Shown one piece after another: positions 1-7,507 of a stretch of DNA of 64,000 nucleotides (positions within the stretch are counted from its first letter, which is position 1; each line of letters begins with the position of its first letter). This stretch comes from Streptomyces kanamyceticus (lineage in GTDB: Bacteria > Actinomycetota > Actinomycetes > Streptomycetales > Streptomycetaceae), in NCBI RefSeq assembly GCF_008704495.1, contig NZ_CP023699.1, positions 7,502,001 through 7,566,000 of the forward strand, written 5' to 3'. Made by a program: the position numbers and the translations under genes. The notes under the pieces are model-generated. The model saw only the letters and a list, made by a program, of their open reading frames with translations, had not been told where the DNA came from and did not search any database.

Positions 1-800
1 AGCACAACCTGAAGGCCCCGACCACGTGGAAGGAGCTCGAGGCGACCGCCAAGACGCTCAAGGAGAAGGAGCCGAAGATGGTCTCCTTCCCGGTGGCGGG
101 CGGTGCCGAGATGTTCGCGGCCCCCTTCATCTGGGGCGCGGGCGGTGAGCTCGCCACCGAGTCCGGCGGCACGTGGAAGTCCGGCGTCAACTCGCCCGAG
201 GCCATCAAGGGCATCGAGTACTACACGGGCCTCGCCACCAAGGACAAGGTCTCTCCCGCCAAGGTCAACACCTGGACGGAGAAGGAGGTCGGCGACGCCT
301 GGAACAAGGGCGAGATCGCGATGTCGGTCGGCGGCAACTGGACCCCGAAGGCCATCGTCGACGCCAACAAGGACCTCAAGGGCAAGCTCGGCGCCGTCCC
401 GATCCCGGGTGAGAACGGCGGCATGAGCAAGTCCTTCCTCGGCGGCTCCTACCTGTCCACGTTCAACACGGACAAGAAGGACCTCGCCTGGGAGTTCGTG
501 AAGCTGCTCACCACCGGCGAGTTCGCCGCCAAGTGGGCCGAGCAGACCAACTACTTCCCCGGCCAGAACTCCGAGCTGAAGAAGATCGAGGCCAAGAAGG
601 ACCCGCTGGTCGAGCCGTTCGCCAAGCAGATGCTGGAGGCGGGCGCGACCGTCCCGAAGACCAAGGCGTACGGCGAGATCCAGGCCTCCAAGGTCATCCC
701 CGGCATGGTCCAGTCGATCCTCACCGGCAAGTCGTCCGTCAAGGAAGCGGCGGACAAGGCGGCCAAGGACATGGACGCGATCTTCGCCAAGGACAAGTAG
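1..800 (+). CDS. Carbohydrate ABC transporter substrate-binding protein (5' truncated by window)
   Basis: Extracellular solute-binding protein of a sugar ABC importer. The frame is open from position 3 to the TAG at 798-800, giving 265 visible residues; the family usually has about 420, so the lipoprotein signal and first lobe lie outside the window. Visible features are typical of the MalE-like (SBP family 1) fold: a W-G-G-G-E-L-style ligand segment near the front, 'VGGNWTP' and 'FLGGSYLSTF' in the middle, and a Lys/Ala-rich C-terminal helix. Two MalF/MalG-type permeases follow 66 bp downstream on the same strand, so this is the binding component of one operon. The substrate cannot be read from the sequence, and no ATPase gene is present; Streptomyces importers of this class commonly share the ATPase MsiK (family knowledge). 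Confidence 0.9.
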   Translation, partial: HNLKAPTTWKELEATAKTLKEKEPKMVSFPVAGGAEMFAAPFIWGAGGELATESGGTWKSGVNSPEAIKGIEYYTGLATKDKVSPAKVNTWTEKEVGDAWNKGEIAMSVGGNWTPKAIVDANKDLKGKLGAVPIPGENGGMSKSFLGGSYLSTFNTDKKDLAWEFVKLLTTGEFAAKWAEQTNYFPGQNSELKKIEAKKDPLVEPFAKQMLEAGATVPKTKAYGEIQASKVIPGMVQSILTGKSSVKEAADKAAKDMDAIFAKDK

Positions 801-866
801 ACAGGGGCGAGTTCGGCACGTGAAGGACACGAAGGACTCGAAGGACACTGGGAAAGACACGACACC

Positions 867-1859
867 GTGAAAGAGACGCTCGTCGACGGTGGGCCGGAAG
901 CTCCGGCCCGCCGTGGCCCCCCGAAGTCCGACGGCGGCGCAGAGTCGGCCCGCCGCCGCAAGAAGCTCGTCACCGTCACCCGCCCCTGGCTCCTCCTCGC
1001 ACCCTCCCTGCTGGTCCTCGCGGGCCTGCTGCTCTGGCCGCTGATCCAGGTCGGCAAGCTCTCGATGCAGGACTACGAGGTGAAGTTCGGCGGCGGCGTC
1101 GGGACGTTCACCGGCTTCGACCACTACACCGATCTGCTCTCCAGCGGCCTGCTGTGGAAGACGGTCCTGCCCAACACCGTCTTCTTCGCCATCGCCTGCG
1201 TCGGCCTCACCGTCGCGCTCGGCACGCTCGTCGCGCTGCTCCTCAACCGCCTGGGCCACTTCTGGCGGCTCATCTGCTCGATCGCGATCCTCGCCGCCTG
1301 GGCGATGCCCGCGGTGACCGGGACGTACGTCTGGATCTGGCTCTTCCAGCCGCAGGACGGCATGGTCAGCCAGATCGCCGGATCGCTCGGCCTGATCGAC
1401 CCGGAGACCACCAACTGGTTCACCGAGCGCGGTCCGTTCTACGCGATCGCGACCCTGAACGTGATCCACCACGGCTTCCCGTTCGTCGCCATCACCGTCC
1501 TCGCGGGGCTCATGACGATCCCCAAGGAGCTGTACGAGGCAGGGGAGTTGGACGGCGCCAACGCCTGGCAGCGGTTCTGGAACATCACGGTGCCGACGAT
1601 CAAGCCCGTCTTCCTCGTGGTGACCATCCTCTCCACCATCTGGGACTTCAAGGTCTTCACCCAGATCTATCTGCAACCCGGCGGCGACGGCTCCAACGAG
1701 GACGTCTACAACCTCGGCGTCTTCTCCTACATCCAGGCCTTCGCCAAGAACGACTACGGCACGGGCGCCGCGGCCGCGGTGCTGCTCACCGTGCTGCTCC
1801 TGCTCATCACCGTCGTCTACATCCGCACGCTGTTCCGCCAGGGGGAGGAGGACCTGTGA
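867..1859 (+). CDS. Sugar ABC transporter permease, MalF type
   Basis: Inner-membrane permease of a carbohydrate importer, 330 residues, starting at GTG 867. A charged cytoplasmic tail of about 45 residues precedes the first membrane helix ('LLLAPSLLVLAGLLLW'); about six hydrophobic segments can be counted. The EAA loop that docks on the ATPase is clear: 'ELYEAGELDGANAWQRFW' near residues 218-235, followed by 'ITVPTIKP'. It lies between the binding protein and the second permease and overlaps the latter by 4 bp (GTGA at 1856-1859), which indicates translational coupling. No strong Shine-Dalgarno sequence precedes the GTG; the chosen start keeps the whole basic N-terminal tail, and a start further in is possible. 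Confidence 0.92.
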   Translation: MKETLVDGGPEAPARRGPPKSDGGAESARRRKKLVTVTRPWLLLAPSLLVLAGLLLWPLIQVGKLSMQDYEVKFGGGVGTFTGFDHYTDLLSSGLLWKTVLPNTVFFAIACVGLTVALGTLVALLLNRLGHFWRLICSIAILAAWAMPAVTGTYVWIWLFQPQDGMVSQIAGSLGLIDPETTNWFTERGPFYAIATLNVIHHGFPFVAITVLAGLMTIPKELYEAGELDGANAWQRFWNITVPTIKPVFLVVTILSTIWDFKVFTQIYLQPGGDGSNEDVYNLGVFSYIQAFAKNDYGTGAAAAVLLTVLLLLITVVYIRTLFRQGEEDL

Positions 1860-2689
1860 GTACCCGCCGCACCACACTCACCTCGCGCGCCGGCCTGTCG
1901 GTCGCGGTCGCCGCGCTCCTGGTCTTCACGCTCTTCCCCGTCTACTGGATGATCTCCACGGCGCTCGACCCGAAGGCGTCCCTGCGCGGCTCGGACGTGC
2001 TGCCGAGCGGCATCAGCTTCGAGCACTTCACGTACGTCTTCGAGAAGGGCAACTTCGGTACCTACCTGCTGAATTCGGCGCTGGTGGGTCTCGCCACGAT
2101 CGTCGCGGCGGGCGTGCTCTCGCTCTTCGCCGCCATCGCGGTGGCGCGCTTCAAGTTCCGCTTCCGCACCTCCGTACTGATCATGATCCTGATCGTGCAG
2201 ATGGTGCCGCTCGAAGCCCTGGTCATCCCGCTCTTCATCCAGATGCGGGACTACGACATGCTCAACTCCCTGCTGGGTCTGAGCGTCGTCTACATCGCGC
2301 TCTCGCTGCCCTTCGCGATCTGGACGCTGCGCGGCTTCGTCGCCACCGTCCCCAAGGAGGTCGAGGAGGCCGCGTACATCGACGGGGCGTCCTGGCCGAG
2401 GATGTTCTGGTCGGTGCTGCTCCCGCTGGTCGCGCCGGGGCTCGTGGCCACGTCGATCTTCGCGTTCATCACGGCGTGGAACGAGTTCGTCTTCGCGTAC
2501 ACGTTCATGAAGGGCAGCGACAAGTACACGGCGGCCGTGGGCATTTACCAGTTCTTCGGTGAGAACTCCACGGCCTGGGGCCCGGTCATGGCCAGCTCCA
2601 CGCTGGTCACGCTGCCGGTGATGATCTTCTTCGTGGTCATCCACCGCAAGCTCGGCTCCGGACTCGCCGCGGGGGCCGTCAAGGGCTGA
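1856..2689 (+). CDS. Sugar ABC transporter permease, MalG type
   Basis: Second permease of the importer, 277 residues, GTG start at 1856 inside the stop codon of the preceding permease (4-bp overlap). Six membrane segments are evident, starting with 'VAVAALLVFTLFPVYWMI'. The EAA motif reads 'EEAAYIDGASWPRMFW' with 'LLPLVAPG' after it, the standard MalG cytoplasmic loop. The periplasmic segment 'LDPKASLRGSDVLPSG' is typical of the family. A long terminator hairpin follows 13 bp after the stop, so this is the last gene of the operon; no glycosidase or ATPase is attached. Confidence 0.93.
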   Translation: MSTRRTTLTSRAGLSVAVAALLVFTLFPVYWMISTALDPKASLRGSDVLPSGISFEHFTYVFEKGNFGTYLLNSALVGLATIVAAGVLSLFAAIAVARFKFRFRTSVLIMILIVQMVPLEALVIPLFIQMRDYDMLNSLLGLSVVYIALSLPFAIWTLRGFVATVPKEVEEAAYIDGASWPRMFWSVLLPLVAPGLVATSIFAFITAWNEFVFAYTFMKGSDKYTAAVGIYQFFGENSTAWGPVMASSTLVTLPVMIFFVVIHRKLGSGLAAGAVKG

Positions 2690-2701
2690 GCGGCTGTTCC
2701 A

Positions 2702-2748
2702 GGGGAGGCGTTCGGGGTCCCGGCCTTCGGGACCCCGAACGCCTCCCT
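2702..2748 (+). terminator. Strong intrinsic terminator of the sugar ABC operon
   Basis: Near-perfect inverted repeat with arms 2703-2721 and 2729-2747; the base pairs continue into the loop, giving about 20 bp. It sits just after the stop of the second permease and before a new transcription unit. There is no long U-tract, as is usual in Streptomyces. Confidence 0.85.
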
Positions 2749-2787
2749 TCGCGTTCGCCCGCCGGGCCGCGCTCCATCGACCGCTCT

Positions 2788-2804
2788 ATTGACTAAAAGT
2801 CAAT
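2788..2804. promoter_or_regulatory. Perfect palindrome ATTGACT-AAA-AGTCAAT, operator-like
   Basis: Seven-base arms separated by AAA, in an AT-rich patch within very GC-rich DNA, 55 bp upstream of the two-gene unit at 2859. The left arm contains TTGACT, which could also be a -35 hexamer, so a protein bound here would block a promoter. MarR-type proteins favour palindromes of this size (family knowledge); which regulator binds is unknown. Confidence 0.5.
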
Positions 2805-2858
2805 TCGGCGCCACTCTCGGGGCCGTACCCAGCCCTGAACGGCGCCGCGGGAGGCCGA

Positions 2859-3086
2859 ATGAGCACCGAAGCACGGGAGCGACGGGAGCAGCTGAGCGCG
2901 GAGCTGCGGGACGAACCGGCGGAATCCTTCGGCCAGTTGACCCCCGAACAGCTGACGACGCTCGCCGACGCGCTGAAGCGACAGCGCGAGAGCAGGGCCG
3001 CCGGGCTCAACGAGGCCGCCGAGGAGGCACTGAAGCTGGTGCCCGCGCTGGCCCGCGGACCCGTCCGACGCATTCTCTTCCGATAG
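2859..3086 (+). CDS. Small helical protein of unknown function
   Basis: 75 residues, ATG start preceded by a GGGAGG Shine-Dalgarno at 2849-2854. I do not recognise a family. The sequence is charged and predicted helical, with a heptad-like N-terminal half ('EARERREQLSAELRDE'), a central 'QLTPEQLTTLADALKRQRE' segment and a basic C-terminus ('ALARGPVRRILFR'). No membrane segment or signal is present. It lies 30 bp upstream of the 43-residue repeat protein gene, with its own Shine-Dalgarno, so the two are probably co-transcribed and may act together. Confidence 0.75.
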   Translation: MSTEARERREQLSAELRDEPAESFGQLTPEQLTTLADALKRQRESRAAGLNEAAEEALKLVPALARGPVRRILFR

Positions 3087-3116
3087 CCGAGGCGAGCGAG
3101 GAGCGAGGAGACAAGC

Positions 3117-4208
3117 ATGGACAAGCTGCGCGGCAGGGCCGAGACCCTCAAGATCGCCCGCCTCCTTGACGTCGAGCCGGACACGCTCGCGTTCCTGCGG
3201 ACCCTGCCCGTCGACGACGTACGCCGCTTCCGCGAACAGAGCGTGGCGGCACTCTTCGACCGGGCCCCCGAGATGCTCGACCGCATCGCCTCCGCGACCA
3301 AGCTGGTGCCCGCCGGAGTCGCGGCCGCCATCTCGCAGAAGGCGCTCGGACCGCGCCTCGCCGCGGCCGTCGCCGGACGCCTCGAACCGGCGCGCGCCGC
3401 CGACATCATCGAGAAGCTGCCGGTGCCGTTCACCGCCGAGTCGTGCGGACACCTCGACCCGCGCCGCATCAAGGGCATCGTCGACCGGCTCGACGAGAAC
3501 CTCGTCGTACGCATCGCGGTGGCCCTCGCCGAGCGGGGTGACCACCTGACGATGGGCCGATTCGTCGGCCATCTGCCGGACTCCGCGCTGCGCCGTATCC
3601 TGCCGCAGGTCGACGACGCCGCCGTCCTGAGGACCGGCTTCGCCATCGACATCCCCGAACGACTCGGCCAGATCATCGAGTTGATGGGTCCCGAGCGGCT
3701 CGCCTCGGTGATCGCGTCGGCGGCGGGCGAAGGGCTGTGGCCCGAGGCGCTCGCCGTGGCAGGCATGGTGACCGGCGAACAGCGCGGCCGCATCGCCTCG
3801 CTCGCCGCCTCCCAGCCGCAGGACCGGCTCGACACCCTGGTGACGACGGTGGCCGCGCAGGACCTGTGGGAGTCCCTCCTGCCCCTGGTCGCGCTCCTCG
3901 GCGAGGACGAGCGGCGGGCCGTCGCCGCGCTGCCCTCGCTGCGCGGCGCCGACGTGCTCGGCGGCGTCGTGCACGCGGTCGTGGCCACCGGACTGTGGGC
4001 GGAGTTCCTGCCCCTCGTCCAGGCGCTGCCCGAGGAGTCCCGCAAGGTCGTCGCCGACACGGCGGGAGCGCTGCCCGCGGCCGACCTCGACGCGCTCGCT
4101 CTGGAGGTCGACAAGCGGGATCTGTGGGAACTGGTCATGCCGCTGGTCGAGTTGATGGACGACGAGGCGAAGACCCGCATCTTCGAACTTCCCGCGTTCG
4201 CCCCGTAG
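3117..4208 (+). CDS. Alpha-helical tandem-repeat protein (43-residue LW repeats)
   Basis: 363 residues, ATG with GAGGAG 6 nt upstream. No enzyme motif is recognised. The C-terminal part is an exact tandem repeat: units begin at residues 206 (GLWPEALAVAG), 249 (DLWESLLPLVA), 292 (GLWAEFLPLVQ) and 335 (DLWELVMPLVE), each 43 residues long, the last truncated at 29. Each unit pattern is (G/D)LW-x-E-x-L-x-LV followed by a second helix. The N-terminal 200 residues contain looser, related helical segments ('RIASATKLVPAGVAAAI', 'ARAADIIEKLPVPF'), faintly like MgtE-N or FliG superhelices. It is probably a cytoplasmic scaffold or binding protein (inference). It appears to form an operon with the 75-residue gene upstream. 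Confidence 0.8.
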   Translation: MDKLRGRAETLKIARLLDVEPDTLAFLRTLPVDDVRRFREQSVAALFDRAPEMLDRIASATKLVPAGVAAAISQKALGPRLAAAVAGRLEPARAADIIEKLPVPFTAESCGHLDPRRIKGIVDRLDENLVVRIAVALAERGDHLTMGRFVGHLPDSALRRILPQVDDAAVLRTGFAIDIPERLGQIIELMGPERLASVIASAAGEGLWPEALAVAGMVTGEQRGRIASLAASQPQDRLDTLVTTVAAQDLWESLLPLVALLGEDERRAVAALPSLRGADVLGGVVHAVVATGLWAEFLPLVQALPEESRKVVADTAGALPAADLDALALEVDKRDLWELVMPLVELMDDEAKTRIFELPAFAP

Positions 4209-4211
4209 GGG

Positions 4212-4260
4212 CCCCGTAAGGGGCGCGGGGAACTGCGCGAGCAACCACGAACAAGCCGCA
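4212..4260 (+). repeat. Streptomyces intergenic repeat, copy A
   Basis: About 49 bp with the core GGGGCGCGGGGAACTGCGCG. Two further copies, in opposite orientations, lie at 50715-50763 and 50797-50845; all three end in CCGCAG or its near match and start with a small CCCC..GGGG stem. I recall this element as common between Streptomyces genes; its function is unknown. Confidence 0.8.
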
Positions 4261-4292
4261 GTCGCGCCTGCCGAGATCCCGGCAGACGCGAC
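4261..4292 (+). terminator. Terminator hairpin after the repeat-protein operon
   Basis: Arms 4261-4273 and 4280-4292 pair over 12 of 13 positions (one C-A mismatch), loop of 6 nt, followed by a short pyrimidine run (CTCTTTC at 4298-4304). Confidence 0.65.
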
Positions 4293-4433
4293 CGCGGCTC
4301 TTTCATGGGTAGCCCACATGGCGCAGGCAGGACCGATACGCCAGCCCCGTACGGGGGAACGCACGCATCCGCAGGCCGCCCGCAGGGCAGGGCACAGGCG
4401 GATCCGCCAGCCCCGCCCACGGAAAAGGACTTC

Positions 4434-4790
4434 ATGCGCCTTCGCACCACCGTCGCCGCCGCCCTCGGCGCGCTCGCCCTCGTCGTGACCCTGCCGACCT
4501 CGGCGAGCGCCGCCACCGGCGACTTCTCCTACAAGTTCGTCGGCCTCGACGGCACACCGCAGTCGGTCACCCTCCACGACCCGCAGAGCCCCGGCTGCGT
4601 CACGCTCGCCGAGGTCGCCGACCCGGGCTCCTCCGAGCCCGCGTTCGCCCCGCACAACGACACCGACGAGTGGGTGATGGTGTTCACCGAGCCGGACTGC
4701 ACGGGCGACTCCTGGACGCTGCGTCCGCACGGGCGGCCCACCACGGACGAGCTCAAGCTGCGCTCGGTGTTCCTGACAGGACGCCACTGA
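4434..4790 (+). CDS. Small secreted protein of unknown function
   Basis: 118 residues with a clean Sec signal peptide: basic start (MRLRTT), hydrophobic 'AAALGALALVVTLPT', and an Ala-x-Ala cleavage site around residue 24 (SASAA). The mature part is about 94 residues with two cysteines ('PGCVTLAEV' and 'EPDCTGDSW') that could form one disulphide. An upstream in-frame extension to 4305 is possible, but ATG 4434 has a GGAAAAGGA ribosome site and starts the signal peptide, so I chose it. No recognised domain. Convergent with the SDR gene. Confidence 0.8.
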   Translation: MRLRTTVAAALGALALVVTLPTSASAATGDFSYKFVGLDGTPQSVTLHDPQSPGCVTLAEVADPGSSEPAFAPHNDTDEWVMVFTEPDCTGDSWTLRPHGRPTTDELKLRSVFLTGRH

Positions 4791-4802
4791 GCATCGGCGC
4801 GC

Positions 4803-5549
4803 TCACCCCGTCGTCGAGCCGCCGTCCACGGTGAACTCCGCACCCGTGACGTACGACGACGCGTCCGACGCCAGGAACAGCACCAGCTCGCCGACCTCCT
4901 CCGGGCGGCCCATCCTGCCCAGCGGCAGATGCGACCAGTCCCGCCCGGCGGAGGCCGCGGCGACCATCGGGGTGTCGACCGCCCCCGGGTGAACCGAGTT
5001 GACCCGGACCCGGTACTTCGCCAGATCGAGCGCCGATGACCGGGTGAGACCCCGCAGACCGAACTTCGTCGATCCGTACGCCGCGTGGCCCGGAATGCCG
5101 ACGAGACCGGCCGTCGAGGAGACATTGACGACCGAGCCGCCGCCCGCCTCCTTCAGCGCGGGCAGCACCGCCTGGACGCCGAGGAACGGCCCGAGCAGAT
5201 TGACCCGGAGCAGGGCCTCGAAATTCTCGTACGTCTCGTCCTCGACGGACGCCGTGCGCCACAGCGCGGCGTTGTTCACCAGGACGTCGAGCCGCCCGAA
5301 GGCATCCAGGGCACCCGCCACGGTCGCCGCCCAGCTCGCCGCGTCCGTGACGTCATGACGTACGAAAAGACCTTGCTCCCCAAGCGACTCGGCGACCTCC
5401 CTGCCCTCCTCCTCGCGCACATCGGTGACCACGACCCTGGCCCCCGCCTCGGCGAACAGCCGGGCCTCCGCCGCCCCTTGGCCGCGCCCCGCGCCGGTGA
5501 TCAGGACCGTCCTGCCCGCCAGGCCGTACGAGATTCCCCGGGAGTCCAT
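4803..5549 (-). CDS. SDR family oxidoreductase
   Basis: Classical short-chain dehydrogenase, 248 residues, soluble NAD(P)-dependent enzyme. Rossmann motif 'TGAGRGQG' near residue 18, Asp after beta-2 ('VVTDVRE'), which favours NAD(H), 'NNAA' in beta-4, the catalytic Ser in 'VSSTAG' and the Tyr-x-x-x-Lys pair in 'YGSTK', and a C-terminal 'FTVDGGS'. It resembles 3-alpha/20-beta-hydroxysteroid dehydrogenases and FabG-like reductases; the substrate cannot be told. ATG 5549 is preceded by AGGAGG at 7 nt. Transcribed divergently from the VWA gene across a 111-bp region containing an inverted repeat. Confidence 0.92.
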   Translation of the reverse strand: MDSRGISYGLAGRTVLITGAGRGQGAAEARLFAEAGARVVVTDVREEEGREVAESLGEQGLFVRHDVTDAASWAATVAGALDAFGRLDVLVNNAALWRTASVEDETYENFEALLRVNLLGPFLGVQAVLPALKEAGGGSVVNVSSTAGLVGIPGHAAYGSTKFGLRGLTRSSALDLAKYRVRVNSVHPGAVDTPMVAAASAGRDWSHLPLGRMGRPEEVGELVLFLASDASSYVTGAEFTVDGGSTTG

Positions 5550-5590
5550 GCCGAGCCTCCTGCGTGCCCTGGTTGCCGCGTGGTGGTTGT

Positions 5591-5611
5591 CATGTGCCTG
5601 AAAGGCATATG
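5591..5611. promoter_or_regulatory. Inverted repeat in the SDR/VWA divergent region
   Basis: CATGTGCCT-GAA-AGGCATATG: 9-bp arms with one mismatch. It lies between the two divergent starts (5549 and 5661), where a regulator could control both genes. No regulator gene is adjacent. Confidence 0.45.
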
Positions 5612-5660
5612 TCTAGCAGTCATGTACAACAGGGAGAAGGGATCGGGAACGGAGCGGTGG

Positions 5661-6383
5661 ATGGAATCTGCGATCAGTCTGCGCAAGGTGGAGGACTCGG
5701 CGCCCGCGCTGGTCAGCCTGTACAAGAGCGCCGGGGTGTCGCTGCGCAAGCACGGTCTGGCGGGCGCGCGGGCGGCGGTCTATCTCGTCGTCGACTACTC
5801 CGGGTCCATGCGCCCGTACTACCAGGACGGCAGCGTGCAGGCGCTCGCCGACCGCGTGCTCGGCCTGTCCGCGCACCTGGACGACGACGGGAGTGTGCCC
5901 ACCGTCTTCTTCTCCACGGACGTCGACGCGGTGACGGAGATCGCGCTCGGCGACCACCACGGCCGGATCGACGAGATCGTCGCCGGGCTCGGGCACATGG
6001 GCAAGACCAGCTACCACCTGGCGATGGACGCCGTCATCGACCACTACGTAGACAGCGGTTCCACCGCGCCCGCCCTGGTGATCTTCCAGACCGACGGCGG
6101 CCCCATCAACAAGCTCGCCGCCGAGCGCTATCTGTGCAAGGCGGCGAGGCTGCCCCTGTTCTGGCAGTTCATCGGCTTCGGTGACCCGACGAGCAAGCAG
6201 TTCGACTATCTCCGCAAGCTCGACGAACTCGCCGTGCCCACCAAGCGCCCCGTCGACAACGCGGGCTTCTTCCACGCGGGGAACGACCCCCTGAAGGTGC
6301 CGGACGACCAGTTGTACGACCAGCTGGTGGGGGAGTTCCCCGAGTGGCTCAAGGCGGCGCGGGCGAACGGGATAGTGGGCTGA
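5661..6383 (+). CDS. VWA domain protein, TerF-like
   Basis: 240 residues, ATG 5661 with GGAG 6 nt upstream; an ATG at 5622 would add 13 residues and cannot be excluded. The protein is almost entirely one von Willebrand factor A domain. The metal-ion-dependent adhesion site is intact: Asp45-x-Ser47-x-Ser49 ('VVDYSGSM'), the Thr in 'MGKTSYH' and the Asp in 'IFQTDGGP'. Sequence style matches the vWA-TerF group associated with tellurium-resistance/stress (Ter) systems, but no TerD or other Ter genes are near. Cytoplasmic; a protein-interaction role is likely (inference). Confidence 0.85.
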   Translation: MESAISLRKVEDSAPALVSLYKSAGVSLRKHGLAGARAAVYLVVDYSGSMRPYYQDGSVQALADRVLGLSAHLDDDGSVPTVFFSTDVDAVTEIALGDHHGRIDEIVAGLGHMGKTSYHLAMDAVIDHYVDSGSTAPALVIFQTDGGPINKLAAERYLCKAARLPLFWQFIGFGDPTSKQFDYLRKLDELAVPTKRPVDNAGFFHAGNDPLKVPDDQLYDQLVGEFPEWLKAARANGIVG

Positions 6384-6389
6384 CGGAGG

Positions 6390-7334
6390 CTAGTCGACCA
6401 TGCGCTGGCGCAGCTTGAGGATCGTGCCCGCGTCGAGGCCGAGCCCCTTGGTGAGATAGCCCTGGAAGCCGCCGTACCGCTTGGCGGCCTCGTCGAGCGC
6501 CGTGCCGAGGTAGTCGGTGCGGACCTCCTGCAGCGGGATGATGAGATCCGGGTTCTGCATCAACCCGCCCTGCTTGAGCGCCTCGCGGAGCTTCGCGTCG
6601 TACGCGGCGCGGTAGGTGTTGGAGGCCAGGTAGTCGCCGGTGGCCGTCTTGTCCGGCACGCCGACGAGCCGCAGCAGCAGATACGTCGTCCAGCCGGTGC
6701 GGTCCTTGCCCGACGTGCAGTGGTAGAGCAGCGGCGAGCGGCTGCCCGCGATGTCGCGCAGGGTGGCCGCGAACTGTGCGCGGTTGGTCGCGTCGGTGAC
6801 GAAGGTGCGGTAGACGTCCCGCATGAACGCCGCGGCCTTGCCGTTGCCGAGCATCTCCTCCTGTTTGACCGGGTCCTTGGAGCCGATCGCGGTGAGGAGC
6901 TGGGTGAACAGGCCGTTGTCGGTGATCGCCCGTGAGGTCGGCGCGAGCCCGTCGGGCAGCCGGTCCGCCCCGTCGTACTGGACCTCGGCGGGCACCCGGA
7001 AGTCGATGACCTTCTTGAGCCCGAGCCGGGAGACCGTGCCGAGGTCGGCGTCGGTGAGCTTGTTGAGGGCGTCGGCGCGGAAGACCTGTCCGGTGCGGAC
7101 CTGCTCCCCGTCGTAGGTCCGATAGCCGCCCACGTCCCGTACGTTGACGGCGCCCTGGAGCGGGATCTGGTTCTGGTACGTGATGGAGGGGTGCGCGGAC
7201 GCGGGTGCGCTCGTCACGAGGGGCCGGGCCGGGGCCGCGAAGGGTTCGCCGGGGGCCGCCCAGGCGGGCAGCGTGCCCAGGGCGAGAGCGGAGATCGCAA
7301 GGCCGGTCGCGGTACGGGTACGAGAGATGCGCAT
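6390..7334 (-). CDS. Secreted tyrosine/serine phosphatase (Y_phosphatase3 family)
   Basis: 314 residues with a Sec signal peptide ('TATGLAISALALGTLPAWAAPG', cut near residue 27). The mature part begins with 'NVRDVGGY', the front motif of the bacterial PtpB-like phosphatases, and carries the P-loop 'HCTSGKDRTG' with catalytic Cys206 and Arg212 and the general-acid region upstream. It should hydrolyse phosphotyrosine, phosphoserine or phosphoinositides outside the cell. ATG 7334 is preceded by GGAAGG; a longer N-terminus to 7385 lacks signal character. A hairpin-like inverted repeat lies 45-70 bp upstream. Converges on the VWA gene with a 6-bp gap. Confidence 0.9.
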   Translation of the reverse strand: MRISRTRTATGLAISALALGTLPAWAAPGEPFAAPARPLVTSAPASAHPSITYQNQIPLQGAVNVRDVGGYRTYDGEQVRTGQVFRADALNKLTDADLGTVSRLGLKKVIDFRVPAEVQYDGADRLPDGLAPTSRAITDNGLFTQLLTAIGSKDPVKQEEMLGNGKAAAFMRDVYRTFVTDATNRAQFAATLRDIAGSRSPLLYHCTSGKDRTGWTTYLLLRLVGVPDKTATGDYLASNTYRAAYDAKLREALKQGGLMQNPDLIIPLQEVRTDYLGTALDEAAKRYGGFQGYLTKGLGLDAGTILKLRQRMVD

Positions 7335-7378
7335 CGGTCCGCCTTCCCATCGGTAGCGGTGCTGTGCTCTGCCGCGAT

Positions 7379-7404
7379 CCCCCAACCAAGCGATTGTTTG
7401 GGGG
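7379..7404. promoter_or_regulatory. Operator-like inverted repeat upstream of the phosphatase gene
   Basis: Arms 7379-7389 and 7394-7404 (CCCCCAACCAA / TTGTTTGGGGG) with one mismatch and loop GCGA. Positioned 45-70 bp before the phosphatase start. A second palindrome, TGACGA-A-TCGTCA, lies at 7463-7475. Either could be an operator; the first could also terminate the MarR transcript coming from the right. Confidence 0.45.
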
Positions 7405-7507
7405 GTGGTCCGGAGAAGGTAGCGAGGCGCCCGCGAGGGAGGAAGGGGTGTGCGCCAGATACTGACGAATCGTCAATTCTGTAGAGGGCGTGCCGAGTTG
7501 AGAGGGC

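Noticed and set aside
5661..6383. Tellurium-resistance (Ter) island
   Set aside because: Only one TerF-like VWA protein; no TerB, TerC, TerD or TerE genes are adjacent.
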